A stretch of 64,000 nucleotides of DNA, taken from NCBI GenBank assembly GCA_025504975.1, contig JANUWI010000022.1:124001-188000 (forward strand), given 5' to 3'. The notes below the pieces were generated by a model. The model saw only the letters and a program-made list of their open reading frames with translations. It had not been told where the DNA came from and searched no databases. The stretch's first letter is position 1; every line of letters starts with the position of its first letter. Of the stretch, positions 43,726 through 56,600 are shown piece after piece. The stretch comes from Plenodomus lindquistii. Lineage: Eukaryota > Ascomycota > Dothideomycetes > Pleosporales > Leptosphaeriaceae. Made by a program: the position numbers and the translations under genes.

Positions 43726-43730
43726 GGGGG
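43723..43730 (+). promoter_or_regulatory. Polypurine tract, element 2
   Basis: GAAGGGGG followed by TG and the 3' LTR; the standard plus-strand primer position. Confidence 0.8.
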
Positions 43731-43732
43731 TG

Positions 43733-43919
43733 TGTCAGATTGACGGAGTTATTCTAGAGCCAGTAGATAAGCGGGGCACAGGGTGCGCTAGCGCACCCTG
43801 TAGCCGACGCGACAAAACTAGCCTCCTGAGCAACGCTCGGAGAAGACACAATCAATGATCTCAACCCTCATCAAATTCATCAATATTCGTGCACTTTCAA
43901 TAGTACCGTGCATCTGACA
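43733..43919 (+). repeat. 3' LTR of Copia element 2
   Basis: Identical to 38732-38918 over all 187 bp. Palindrome at 43779-43800. Confidence 0.97.
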
Positions 43920-43924
43920 ACTTT
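43920..43924 (+). repeat. Target-site duplication of Copia element 2, right copy
   Basis: ACTTT, identical to 38727-38731. Confidence 0.95.
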
Positions 43925-44297
43925 ACGTAGCGCATATTCTATAGGCTTAGTAGAATAGCTATATAGAATAAATTACATGCGTTTTATAAAATTCTATAAT
44001 ATTCTATAGATTCTACGTATAGAATAATATAGAATAGTATAGAATAATATAGAACAACATAAGTATATAGAAATATTAAAATACTTTTATAGTAGATTAT
44101 ATTTAACTTATATAAATAAATAAGTAATATACTTAGTTATTTTAAATACACTTATTACTTTTTTTAGAAGCGCACTTTTACTATTTTAGTAATAAACTAC
44201 TACTATCTATATACAACGCCTATTTTTAAGAACTAACCTTTGCGTTTTTTTTAATACTAGCTGCTTTATATTATAGCTACTTAAAAAGATTCTTATA
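43925..44297 (+). repeat. 3' LTR of the Gypsy element, segment 3
   Basis: Matches 31519-31891 with about 30 differences, all transitions in my alignment. Ends ...TTCTTATA, then AAAAG (44298-44302), the right target duplication of the Gypsy element. Confidence 0.85.
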
Positions 44298-44302
44298 AAA
44301 AG

Positions 44303-47300
44303 CTTCTAAATTAGGCTCTAGTTAAAGCTAAAAATATTTTATTATCTAAAAACTACGCTCTAAGTATTTTAAAAAAGCTTACTATAATTTTAAGTACCTA
44401 GAATTTTATAGTATATAAAAAATTAGGTATTAACCTATTATAATATAAAGGTTTTATTAGTAAAAGCTAACTATTTATCTATATACTTACTTTTATAGCT
44501 AAAAAATATTATATATATAAGTTTAGTAATACTTTTATAGTAGTATAGTATATTAAAGTTAATATTATCTAGTAAAACTAGTATATATATACTCTATATA
44601 GAATATAGCATATTATAAATAGTAGCTTTCTATCTAAAATAATATATAAAATTAATTAAACACGCTTTAGTAATAACTATATATCTATAAAGCTCTAGTC
44701 TAATATAAAAAAAAACTCTATATACTCTATAAACATCTATAGGCTTATAGTTCTAGTTTAAATTCTAAAAAATCTACTAGTAGTTAAGTTTTAAAAATAT
44801 TACTAAACTAATCTAATAATAACTTATACTATAATACTTTATATTTAGATATAATAGATTAAGCTAGCTACTTTTTACTAGTTTAAATAAATAGCTATAG
44901 ATATAGTACTATTTACCGCGTTCTACGTAGTATAACTATTAATTAAATAAAAAGCTATTTATAGAAAGCTATATATAAAATAACTACTATAGTAATAGCA
45001 CCTATTAGCTAAATGTATCTAGATTAAACTTTTTATTACTAGCGCTATACTAATTCTATAGCTCTAAATAGTTAAATAAAGCTATATATACTTATCTCTA
45101 TTAAAGTTAAATAAATAATATATAAAAAAACTTTAAGTTTTAAAGTAGCTAATACTCTAATAATAGTATATTATATATTTAGATATTATCTAGTAATACT
45201 TTATATATAACTTTCTAACTTTTTAGCCTAGTTAAAGCTTTTTTTTACTACTTCTAGCTCTATAGCAGCGTATTTAAAGCTAGTAGTATAAAAGCTAGTA
45301 TCTATTTAATAGTAGTTAGATAAAGTTAATTTAGACTATTTATAACTAGTATCTATCTAGTTATATTACTAATATTACTTTTAGGTATAAATAGAAAGTA
45401 GTATATAGTTATAGTATTATAAAAAATATATAAAAAAATATTTACTTTATTTATATATACGCACCTATACTCTATACTAATCTAAACTATATAGAAAAAC
45501 GCCTACGTAATAATTATAGCTATTAGATAATAAAAGTAGTTCTATAAACTTTTAGCTTTATAGTATTTAATAATATTATTTAAGTTTATATTATCTAGCT
45601 CTTTATAAATATAGCTAAATAGAATTTTATATAAAGCTTTATATTTAATAATAAACGCAGCTATATAGCTATTTCTATCTATATTATAAATATAAAACTA
45701 GTTAGCCTAGAAGTAAAATAATTATAATATACTATTATAAATAGCTACTAATAACTCTACTAAAACTAATACATTAATTTTTATCTAGATATATAGTACC
45801 TATTTTTAGCTACTACTAAATAGTAATAAGTTCTATATATTTTCTTTTATTTATTACTCTAGATTTAGCGTATTAGTATAGTTTTTAAAGTTAACTAATC
45901 TATATAAGCTAAACTTATAATATAGTACTTAGTTATTATATATATATTTAATAATCTATAATACTAGCTATTTAATAGTTAACTACTAGAAAAAATATAG
46001 GTCTAGCTTAAAGCTTATTATTTACTACTAAATAGACTTTTTAGACTTATTTAATATATATACTAATATAAAGTATTACCTAAAAGTAAATTCTAACTAT
46101 ATAATAACCTTTTATATTACTTTTTACTATATAGAAAAGTTATTCTATATATAAAGTCTTTTAGGTTAGAGTTTATTATTTATGTTTATAGAATTAATTT
46201 ATATTAATAGTAATATATCTATCTAGACTACTAAATATACGTATAGCTAGCTATAGTATATATTAAAAAACTTAAATAGTATTATTTTACGCGTTTTTAT
46301 TTTAATATACTTATACTTACTTTATTTCTCTATTTATACTTATTTAGTTTTTTTACGCCTATACTATTCTATTTACTTAGCTTTTTTAACTTTTTTATAA
46401 TTATATTATTTATACTTTTTAGCTGCCTCTATAGTTTTATGCCTATACTATTTTTTAAAGTATAGCTATTTATAATTAGATAATACTAACGCTATAAAAG
46501 TTAATTAAATATAAAAATCTAGACTTTTTTACCTTCTCTATATTTCCTCTAATTATGTTTTCTACTATAGAAAACTTCTATATTATATTATAAAGATTAT
46601 AGAAGTATATACTAAAAATACTATACATATTATTATAGCTAGAGTTTATAGAACTTTTTTTAATATAAAAAGGTAAAAGTTAAATTTATAGATATATATA
46701 ATAAAACCCTATCTATTCTATAGTACGTATAAAGTAAATAGTATTTAAATTGCTACTACTATTATAGTATAGAAAGCTTAAAGTAAAAAAAATATTATAC
46801 TAGTTAAATAGTAAAAGTATTAAAGCGTAACTAATAATACGCTAAAAATATTAGTAATAAAAACTATATATAAGCTAGTAAAAGCTAAAACTATTTTAAT
46901 TAGTAATAGATAGGTAGTATGTATACTAGCTCTATATTAATTAGTAATAGATAGGTAGTATATATACTAGCCTTTTTAAATAAAAAAGCCTAGAAAGCAA
47001 AATAGAAAGTATTAGCTACTAAAAAATAGATATAAATAGGTTTGTCTATTTAACTCTATAGCTCTAGTAATTAGTAATATTAAACTAGCTTAAAAAAAGT
47101 AAAATATTAAAGCGCTAAATAAAAAATAAATACTAGTATAGGTTTAATATAAAGTAGAGTATTAATTAGTAGAAAAAAAAAAAATACTATCTATAAATAG
47201 TATATAAACCTAGGCAGAATTACTAAGTATATTATTAAAAGTATAGTAGTAAACTAGCTAAAAATACTTTTAAAAATAAAATAAAAATTACTAGATAAAT

Positions 47301-48833
47301 AGAGGTAAAGTTAGAAAAGTTATAAAAATTAGTATAAGTATTATTATTTTTAAATAATAGGTTAAAGTAATTACTATTATATATAGTCTATTTTATAAGT
47401 AGCTATAAGTATTAGTAAAGTAAAAGTCTATACTTTAGTTTTTTAGTTCTCTAGTAGCGTATTTAAAAATAGCTATAACTATAAGTATTAAAGCTAATAT
47501 AGCTAGACGCGCTAGCTAGGTATATATAATATAATTAATAGTACTATATACTACTTTAAATACTTAGCTAGATATACTTTAGACTAGAAATATATATAAA
47601 AAAATAGAGTATAAAGTATATAGATCTATAACCTACTTTAGAAATATATAGCTAGTTTTTTAAAACTACTAATTAAATTATATTATAAAGTAAAGCTAAA
47701 CTAAACTAAAGTAAAAAGGCTATATTAAATACTATAGTATTATATAAGTTCTATACTAATAATTACTAAACTAATAGCTATTACTATAGCCTTTATACAT
47801 CTAAACTTTAAATTTCTAAGCTAATGTAGTATATACTTATTAGACTATTAAATTTATCTTTTATTTTAGAAAAGTAATAACTATATTATAGAATAGTTTT
47901 TTTATTAATAAAGATAGTATAGATGTATATATAACGTCTATATGATTTTATTATATATACTTTATTAGTATAGAAATTTATATTATAATTTACTTTTTAT
48001 AAATTAATATTATTTAAAAATAATAAGCACTTTTTATTTTCTATAGAGAAATAGCTATAGTAACTTTAACTATAGTAAATACTATAAAATATAACGTTAC
48101 TTTATTTTCTATTACTTAGATTATTAGCTTTATTTCTTTTTTTTATTTTAATAGTATTATAGGCTAAATAAACGCTCTTTATAAATACTACTTTAAAATA
48201 TAACTAAAACTACTTTACTAGCTTCTAGTAAAAAAGTAACTATTACTATACTAATTAGTAAGTATACTTTATTTACTATTATCTAAAAGTTTTAATCTAA
48301 TTTTAATTTTAATATAAAATCTAGTATAGTAGTTTAATAATAAATATTTAAAATTATCTATAGCTACTATTACACTAGATATAAACATAAACGCTTCTCT
48401 AGTATTAAAGTAGATAATCTTTTTAAAAAGCCTTTTTATACTTTTTTTTCTATTTATAAAATAAGTTTTCTATTAATCTATAGAGCTAGATTTATAGTTT
48501 TATATAAATATAATATAAACTTTAAAAGTATAGAGCTAAGTAGGTAAAAAGAATCTATAAATTATTATTATAGTATAAAGGTTTAAAAAAGCTAGCGTAA
48601 TTATAGGTTTTTAAATAGATATAAATATACGTATTTCTAGATGCCTCTAAAGCTTTACTATTAATAAAAGCGTGTTTATAAGTATTAAAAATTCTAAAAA
48701 GCTAGTTATATATTTAATAAAAGTTAGTTTAAAAGTATAAAGCTTATTTAAAAATTAATTACTAACTTTATAAGCTTTTTTAAAGGTAATAATATAACTA
48801 TAGAATATACTTTATTTAAAAAATAAGTTTAGA
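44303..48833. other. RIP-degraded DNA, elements not identified
   Basis: Very AT-rich with almost no CA/TG. Continues the sequence interrupted at 31408. No family motif could be read on either strand with confidence. Holds a short tandem duplication at 46896-46971. Confidence 0.5.
46896..46971 (+). repeat. 41-bp direct tandem duplication
   Basis: TTAATTAGTAATAGATAGGT at 46896 recurs at 46937. Over the first 35 positions the units differ at one place (G/A), so the duplication is recent relative to RIP or was too short to trigger it. Confidence 0.8.
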
Positions 48834-48835
48834 TA

Positions 48836-48883
48836 TAATGTATTTTACTAGTAAGCTAGTTAACCTAGTAAGCTAGTTAAAAT
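48836..48883 (+). repeat. Left TIR of the Fot1-like element
   Basis: Starts TAATGTATTTTACTAG. Holds two direct copies of CTAGTAAGCTAGTTAA-type sequence about 17 bp apart, probably transposase binding sites. Confidence 0.85.
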
Positions 48884-48999
48884 AGCTTAATATTATAAAC
48901 ACTATATTTTTAATTATTATTATTATTACTATTAACGTTAAACTCTACTACTATAAAGCTTATATTAGATTTAGAAATATTTTCTAAATTTTTCTAGCA

Positions 49000-50450
49000 C
49001 GTATAAGTATTATACCTAGTTTTTCTATAATTACTATAGTATTAAATACCTAGTTAAGTAGGTATTTAACTACTACTACTACACGTACATTTTAATAGAG
49101 TAGGTACTATAGTTAAAGCTATAGCAGCTTATAATCTAGTACTATACTTAAAAGTACTTTTTTACTAGATTTTTTTTTTATACTTTTTTTTTTTTATTAT
49201 CTTTACTAATTACTCTTTAAACTTATAGTTATAGGCTTAAAAAAAAGTGTTTTAGTATAGTATTAGTTTAGCTTTTTTTATAAGCTATAAAAAGCTAGCT
49301 TATATAGTTATAAATAACTAAATAAAAAACTTATATATAAACTTTAACTAAAACCTAAATTTATAAATATTATTTAGAGTTTTTAATTGCTATAGATTTA
49401 CTGGAGAGAAAGGTTAAAGTAAAATACGTAACTATACTTTAAAGTAATCTAATATTACCTACGCGTTTATAGAAACTAGCTCTAATACTTTAAAAGCTTT
49501 TTAATAGTTATTAACTATAAATATATTAAAAAACGCGTTTTTAAAAGCTAGAAAAAAGCCTTTTTTATTAATATAGAAAACGTGTTAGCCTGCTAAGTTT
49601 TACACGCGCTAGAAATACTTATATTTTAATAGTAAAAAATATACTATATTAAGTAGCTAGAGAATATAGAATAAATAAAAAGGTATATAAAGTATTAGAA
49701 TCTTATTCTCTATATAGTAGTTTTTAAATTTTTAGTTAAAATAGCTTTTATAGCTATCTAAAATTAGTAACTAGTATACCTCTATTTTTTATACTTTTAT
49801 ATACGCGTTAAAGTACTTTAACTATATTAGCCTAAATATATTATTTATCTAGCTATTTTTAGAGACTAAAAGTTTCTAGTTATAAAAAATACTAGCTTTT
49901 TTATACTACGCAGAGATATGTATACGTTTTTTATTAATAATAAAAAATAAAGTTATATTCTCTAAAGCGTATATACTCTAGATAATAGTAACCTATTTAT
50001 AATTATCTAGCTAGATAAACTCTAGCTAATTATATTTTTTAGAGTTTATAATAATTTTTATAGACCTAATTACATCTATCTAGAAGCTAGTTTTATTAAA
50101 GTTATAGACGTTATTATTCTAGATACTATACTTAGCTTTTATTTTATCTATAAATTTAAACTACATACTAATAATCTCTAGATTTTTCTGCTTTATCCTC
50201 TATTTATTTTTTATTTAATTAAAAGCTATTTTAAATTTACTAGAGCGTGTTATAAAGCGCTTAGCTTAGTACTTACCTACTAGTATTCTATTATATACCT
50301 CTAGTATTTTATTAGCTATATTTTCTACTTTACACAGCTAGAGAGTAAACTTTTATAAATTAAAGTTAAAAATATATTAAATAATTATCTGCTCTTTAGT
50401 AGTAGTAAGTTTCTAGTAGTTAAATTAAATTTAAAAGTATAAAGTAATTC
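49000..50450 (-). pseudogene. Fot1/pogo-type transposase remnant
   Basis: Reverse-strand frame with the family order: 'LLILDSYKSY' (about 49745-49780), where the family has 'LLILDGHxSH'; 'YIENKILILYIPFYLFYILxLLNI' (about 49640-49720), corresponding to 'CxxxxIxxLxxPPHSSHLLQPLDV'; then a 'FxLAFKNAF' segment, the 'FxxxxLVxxNxxVIL' type C-terminus, and a Lys/Gln-rich end (about 49150-49230). Catalytic Asp of the LLILD motif is still readable, but stops (TAG/TAA) occur throughout. This family differs from the two pogo copies at 0.85-2.8 kb and 22.3-30 kb. Limits are approximate. Confidence 0.75.
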
Positions 50451-50635
50451 TATTAATCTATTTAGAAAGCCTATATTAATTAATACTAAAAGCTATAGCT
50501 ATAGTTTAATAGCTTTTAAATTAGCTAGCTTTATAGGCTTAGATAGTAAGCTATATTCTTTTTTTATTCTATATTAGTAGTTTGTAACGTTATTAGTCTA
50601 TAGTAAAGCAATAGAATAAGTATAAAGCTTAGTAG

Positions 50636-50683
50636 ATTTTAACTAGCTTACTAGGTTAACGAGCTTACTAGTAGAATACATTA
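50636..50683 (-). repeat. Right TIR of the Fot1-like element
   Basis: Reverse complement of the left TIR with two mismatches: one transition, and one A/C that gives CTCGTTAA here. Confidence 0.85.
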
Positions 50684-50685
50684 TA

Positions 50686-53600
50686 TTAAATAATAAATAA
50701 ACTATCTTTTATAAAATATAAAAGTAGAAGAAATTAACTATTATTAATAAACTAGGCTATATATATATTAACTATATTATAAGCTATAGTATATAAACTT
50801 TATACTCTATTTTTCTATATTATTTCTTTATAGTATTACTTATTCTTTTTTTTTATTTTATTTTCTATTTATAGTATAAAACTTTTAAGTATAGTAAAGC
50901 GCTAGCTTAAAAGCGTAAGCTAAAGTAGTAAAAAGTTAGCTACTAAAATTTTAGATTTAAATATTTAATAGTTAAATTAAGTACTAGTTACTTATTAAAA
51001 TATATATATTTCTTTTAAAATGTAATTAACAATATAAATATAGAAAAGAACGCTTTTTTCTTCTAGTTTAATAGCTATAAAGTTAAGAATTTACTTAGTA
51101 TTAACAGCATAACTATTAATCTAGAGCAGTTCTATATTAATATTTAAGTACTAATAGGTTTTTTTAATTTTCTATTAGTACTAAAGCTATATACTAAAAA
51201 TAGAACTAGATTTACTTAGATAGTACTTAGATTAGTTAGAGCGTATATAACTTATACCTAAATTCTAAATTAAAATGCTAAGAATACTACTTTATAAAGT
51301 AAACTACTATTATTAGATATAAAAGTATTATAGTAAAATAGTAATATAAAAAAAGGCTTTAGTAATACTATTATATCTAAATCTACTAGATAGTTTTCTA
51401 GTAAGTAAAATAAGGTATAACTTTTTTCTAAACTGTATAAACTATAAATAAAAATGCTAGAAAAAGTAGTAATATTAAAAAATAACTATTTATCTATATA
51501 ATTTTAGTCTAGAGATAGTATATCTAAAGTATTACTATATTTAAATAATATCTCTACTAGTAATCTATACTAGAGTATTTTTATTAGTAATATAATTTTT
51601 ATACTCTAAATAAAATACTATATTATAGATAGTAGAGAATTAGTTAGAAAATCTAAAAAATACTACTTTTAAAAGCATCTAAATTAAGCTTTAATAAATA
51701 ATAGATAAGCTACTTAAAATTAGCTAAATACTAGTACTAAACTACTTATAGTATACTACTTATAATAAATTACTAGTAAAAACTAGTTTCTATAACTAAC
51801 TATAAAAAAAAATGCCTACTAAAGTATATTCTAATAGAATTAATATAAAATAAACTATAATATTAATTTAATTCTATTTATTTATTATAACTATACTAGA
51901 TTTTATATTACTATTTATAGTATAGTAATAGTTATCTGCTTTTAGGCCTATTATAAAAGCTATAAATAAAGTAGATATTAAAAAAAAATAGGTTTAAATT
52001 ATACTATATATTTTAAATTTACTTTTATATTTATTTTAGTAATTAACTACTTTGCGTAGAATGTCTAGATATAAAAACTAAAAAGTTAGAAAAGTATAAT
52101 AAAAAAGAAAATAGGCTTAATAAATAATTAACTTTAGTTTTTTTTAAATTATAAAATATTATAAATAATAATATATTTAACTTTCTTTTTAAAAAGAATT
52201 AAAGTAATATTATCTAGGTATAGTAACTTTATCTATAATTAATTACTAGTAGAGATTATAATACTTTATTATAAAAGTATTCTATCTATAGTTAGAGCTA
52301 CTCTATAAATATCTAGAAATAAAATAAAAAGTATTAAATAGCTATTTATATATAGCTACTATAACGTTTATAAATAGCGTGTTATATAGCTTTTAGTATA
52401 CTAGTAATATACTTATATATAATACCTAGAGTTACGTAGTATATAGGTATAGTATTTACTTACTAATATTATTTATAATATCTATAATTATATACTAAAA
52501 GCTACTACTATCTATTTAAATTTACTTTATTTATTACTACTACTATCTAGGTATACTATTTTTATTTTTACTAGAATATTATAATATAGAACTATATATT
52601 ATAACTTCTATACTAGTACATTTATATTATATTATATATACTTTAAACTTTACTTTAGTATAATAAATATAGGTATGTATACCCTGCCTCTCTATAATAT
52701 AATAGAATTTATCTAGAATACTATTTTTCTATTAAAATATAAAAACACTTCTAGTAAAGCTATATAGCTAGAAAAGCTAAGCTTTATCTACTAGCCTAAT
52801 AGTATACTAATAAGTAAAAATTATAAAGTATAAATAATAGGCTATATAGATTATAGTACTTTTATTATTATACTAAATCTAGAGTAAAGCTAGAAAAAGT
52901 TTTTTTTTTTATAATACTAATATTTTTAAATTAATGTAGCTAGTTAGTAAATTACTACTATAAATAATATAATTAAACTAGTATATAGTAGATATCTAGA
53001 GATAACTATAATTATAGATAAAAAAGAATATTTATATATATAAAGTTTCTAGTATAATATTTATTAAGAAAATAATTAGTATAGTTTAATTTTTATAACT
53101 AAAGTAATATATTTAGACTCTATTTATTAGATATAGAATTTACTACTATTTAGAGAATTCTAATTTATAACTACCTATTTCTATCTAATAGCAAAATTTT
53201 TAATAATAAAAATTATACTTAAGAATTTTACTATTTACTAGCTAGTAGTACTACCTAGGAAAATAAATATACTTAGTAATAAAAACTATAACTCTTTTCT
53301 ACTTCTACGCTTTCTCTCTCTTTTTATTTTCTAGCTTAAGTTAAGAATTTAATTTACTTTTTTTCCTACTTTTATAATTTTTACTAGTATTACTATAGCT
53401 ATTATTCTATATTAGATATTAAATAATTTAGTAGAATAAACTTATAACTACTAATCCAGTATATAATACCTCTACTAGTTAATATTAGTAAAGCTATTCT
53501 CTACTTTTAAAGTTAGTTACTAATTATAAATTGCTATAGGTAATACGTACTTTATACTTGAATAAAATAGCTTTTTTAGCTTAGATAGTAGCTAACCTCT

Positions 53601-56600
53601 ATTATTATATTATATTACTACTAGAGCTACTTTAGAAGAATAATAGTAATACTATATATAAGTAGTACCTTTTTAATATAGTTATATAAGCTCTATAATA
53701 TCTAGTAGCTATTATAAATAAAAGTTATACTAATACTATAACTTCTACTATAACTATAATTAAAAATCTATATAATAATTAGAATAGTTATAGTAATATA
53801 AATAAAATTTAGCTAGAAACTATTTTTTTCTAGTTTTAAAGCTAATAAAACTTATAGTTCTATACTACTTAAAATTAAAGCTTAGAATATAGGTATATTA
53901 ATAAACTACTAGATAGAATATTTAAACTTTAATTTTTTTAAATTAGTATCTATAAATAAAGTAGCTCTATACGCTATACAATTTATATAGATATTTCTAG
54001 ACTATATATTATATATTATAGTTAAATAGATTATAGACCTAAGTTTCTAAAAGTCTATAGCTAGTATAATTACAGAAATAGTAACTTAGTCTACTTTAGA
54101 ATTCTAACTATAAACTTATAAAAATAGTAAAAATAAAAATAAATATTATAATACTACTATACCTAGTTTAGTAACTAACTTTCTAATAACTATTATTATA
54201 GTTTTTAGTAAAATAACTAATATAAAACGTATTATAAAAGCTATTTATAAAAATATACTATAGATTTAAAATAAATAGCTATAGTAGTAGTTACTACTAT
54301 AGCTTTTTATTTAGATTATTTTATAACTTTAGTTTATTTATAATATAACTAATCTATAGTTACCTAATAATATCTATAAAGCTTTTATAATCTATATATT
54401 ATTATAGTTATTTAATATAGTATATATAAACACTATTTTCTAAAGCTTTAATACTAATAATTTACTATGTCTAGGCTACAACCTATTAGAAAAGCCTAGA
54501 TATCTAGACTATTTATAATATATCTACTAAGCTAGTCTAATAACTACGCAAGTTTAAGCGTTTAAAACAATTTAAATATTTTCTTCTTTTTTAAATAGAG
54601 TTAACTAAAAAATACTTTTTAAACGCTTATACTATTATTAACTAATACTAGTAAAGTTTAATATAGAGTACTAATATAAGTATTAATACTATAGTAGTAA
54701 AGAATATCTATCTAGATAATAATTTTAATATAAAACTATTAGCTTTTAATACTTTTCTATTAGAAACGCAAAATTAACTATATAATCTTTTATTTTTAGC
54801 TTTTAAATCTAGCTTAGAATTTCTAAGTTTCTTTACTACTAGGCTTTTAGAAAAGTTTAATAGCTCTAACTATTATAAATACTTCTACTTTATAGCGCTA
54901 GAGAATTAGGTTAACTAGCATTTTTAAATATAAACTTTTTTAAATCTTAATAATATAGTAACTTGTAGAGAACTCTATTATCTAGTTAAATACTATTTTA
55001 CTAATACTAGTACTATGTATATAAAAAGTCTAATTAGTATATTAGTTATATACCTAACTTTTATAAAACTCTAGATTATATATTATTAGTTTATATATAC
55101 ATAATATTCTTTTCTATATAAATATAACTATAAACTCTATATTATAGAGTTTTAGTATTTTATACTTTTTTTTTAAAAATAAAATAAAACGTTTATATAA
55201 TATTAAATAATATATCTAATTATAATATAAAGTAGTATTACTAAGCCTTTTTTCTATTTTCTAGTTATTTAGCTATTTATTTTTATTTACTATTAGATTT
55301 TTTAATAAATCTAGAGAACTTTAAACTACGCTAGTTAAAATTAAACGTAATACTATAAAAAAATGTATAAAGAAATATTAGAAGCTAAAGTAGTTTAAAA
55401 TAAAATATAATAATTTTATAAACTAGTATAATAGTATAAGCTATAATATTAAAATCTATATTTATAGCTACTATTATAGATATATAAAAACTTAGTACCT
55501 AAACTAGTACTTTTATTATTTATATAAAAAATAGATAGACGTATTAAATATAACTATATATAAATAGCTAGTATTTTTAAATATCTCTATTATAAAGTCT
55601 ATAGTTTTTAAATTTAAAATACTATAAGCTTTTAGTAATTAGTAAAATACTTCTATATACATAATAAGTAAAATTCTTTATTATTATAATTATAATACGA
55701 AAAAGCTTTTATACTTTTATTCTTTTAATAGATATTAAAACCTTTTATAAATGCTTTTTTTATAGTACTATTAAAAGTAGATTATTTTTTATTTTTCTAT
55801 TAAACTATATAGTGTTATACACTAAAAGGATAAAAAGGCTATTTTTTATCTAACTAAAAATAATATATGTCTAAAAAACGCTTTATAGTATATATACTTT
55901 AATAAATTATTAAGTACTTTTACTATAGAAACTTTAGAGTATACTAAAAACGTTCTAAAGTTTTATATATACTATATACTATAGTGTTTTAAGTATCTAG
56001 ATTACTTTATATACTATCTACCTTTAGTACTAGATAGTATTCTAGCTAATAAAGTTATTATAAGTGCTTTTTTTTATATTTTTACTTCTACGTATACTAT
56101 ATATATATTTATAAATTTATATATTTACTATACTAACTAATTCTTTCTATTTTAAAGGCTAGTTTATCTAATTACTCTACTTGTTTTTCTATTAAAAAAT
56201 ATAAAGCTTTTAGAATAATAGCTTTTAGTAGGTAAATAATCTACTCTAATATACTTATATAATTAGTATTTTCTATAATAGATTTTAAAAAAGTAAAAAC
56301 ATAATATCTAAGTTTCTAGATTATATAATAAACTAGTTTACTAAGTAGAAATATTAAGTAGATAAATTATATACTAGTAGTAGACAAGTTTTTTAGGTAT
56401 ATAATACTTAAATAACTTAAAATTACTTTTTAATAAGTATTAGAGAACTAGAAATTATAGTAGACTTTAGCTAGCTTTTTATTACTAGTCTCGTATATAA
56501 TAAACCTAACTAAATCCTCTAGAGTTTATATATATACCTTTAATTACTTTACTAAACTACGTTTAGTTTACTTTAAATAGTTTAAAAAACTTAAAGTAAA

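Larger units (their letters stand above)
38732..43919 (+). mobile_element. Copia LTR retrotransposon, element 2 (complete but frameshifted in pol)
   Basis: 5188-bp copy of the same family as element 1. Identical 187-bp LTRs and perfect 5-bp target duplications (ACTTT at 38727-38731 and 43920-43924) show a clean recent integration into the 3' LTR of the Gypsy element. Differs from element 1 by a 1-bp deletion in pol, two LTR positions and about a dozen amino acids. These include transversions, so RIP is not the main cause. Not RIPed despite a near-identical copy 10 kb away. Confidence 0.97.
31414..44297 (+). mobile_element. RIP-degraded Ty3/Gypsy chromovirus with two nested insertions
   Basis: LTRs of about 478 bp, Gag, RT, RNase H, integrase and a C-terminal chromodomain, in the order Gag-RT-RNaseH-IN-chromodomain that defines chromoviruses. 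After removing the 736-bp TIR element and Copia element 2 with its duplication, the length is about 6.95 kb, normal for fungal chromoviruses. Flanked by AAAAG duplications. The LTRs, compared over about 370 bp, differ by about 30 changes that are all transitions, and many are of the CA/TA or TG/TA kind, so RIP rather than time made most of them. Coding frames are full of TAG/TAA; the element is dead. Confidence 0.9.
48836..50683 (-). mobile_element. Degraded Fot1-like (pogo) DNA transposon with complete TIRs
   Basis: 1848 bp, bounded by 48-nt terminal inverted repeats matching at 46 of 48 positions and flanked by TA on both sides (48834-48835, 50684-50685), the target preference of Tc1/mariner/pogo elements. 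Size is that of Fot1. It contains one degraded transposase frame on the reverse strand. The TIRs are far better preserved than the coding part. Confidence 0.85.

Noticed and set aside
44303..48833. A further pogo transposase on the reverse strand
   Set aside because: A few segments looked similar, but no two family motifs occur in the right order.
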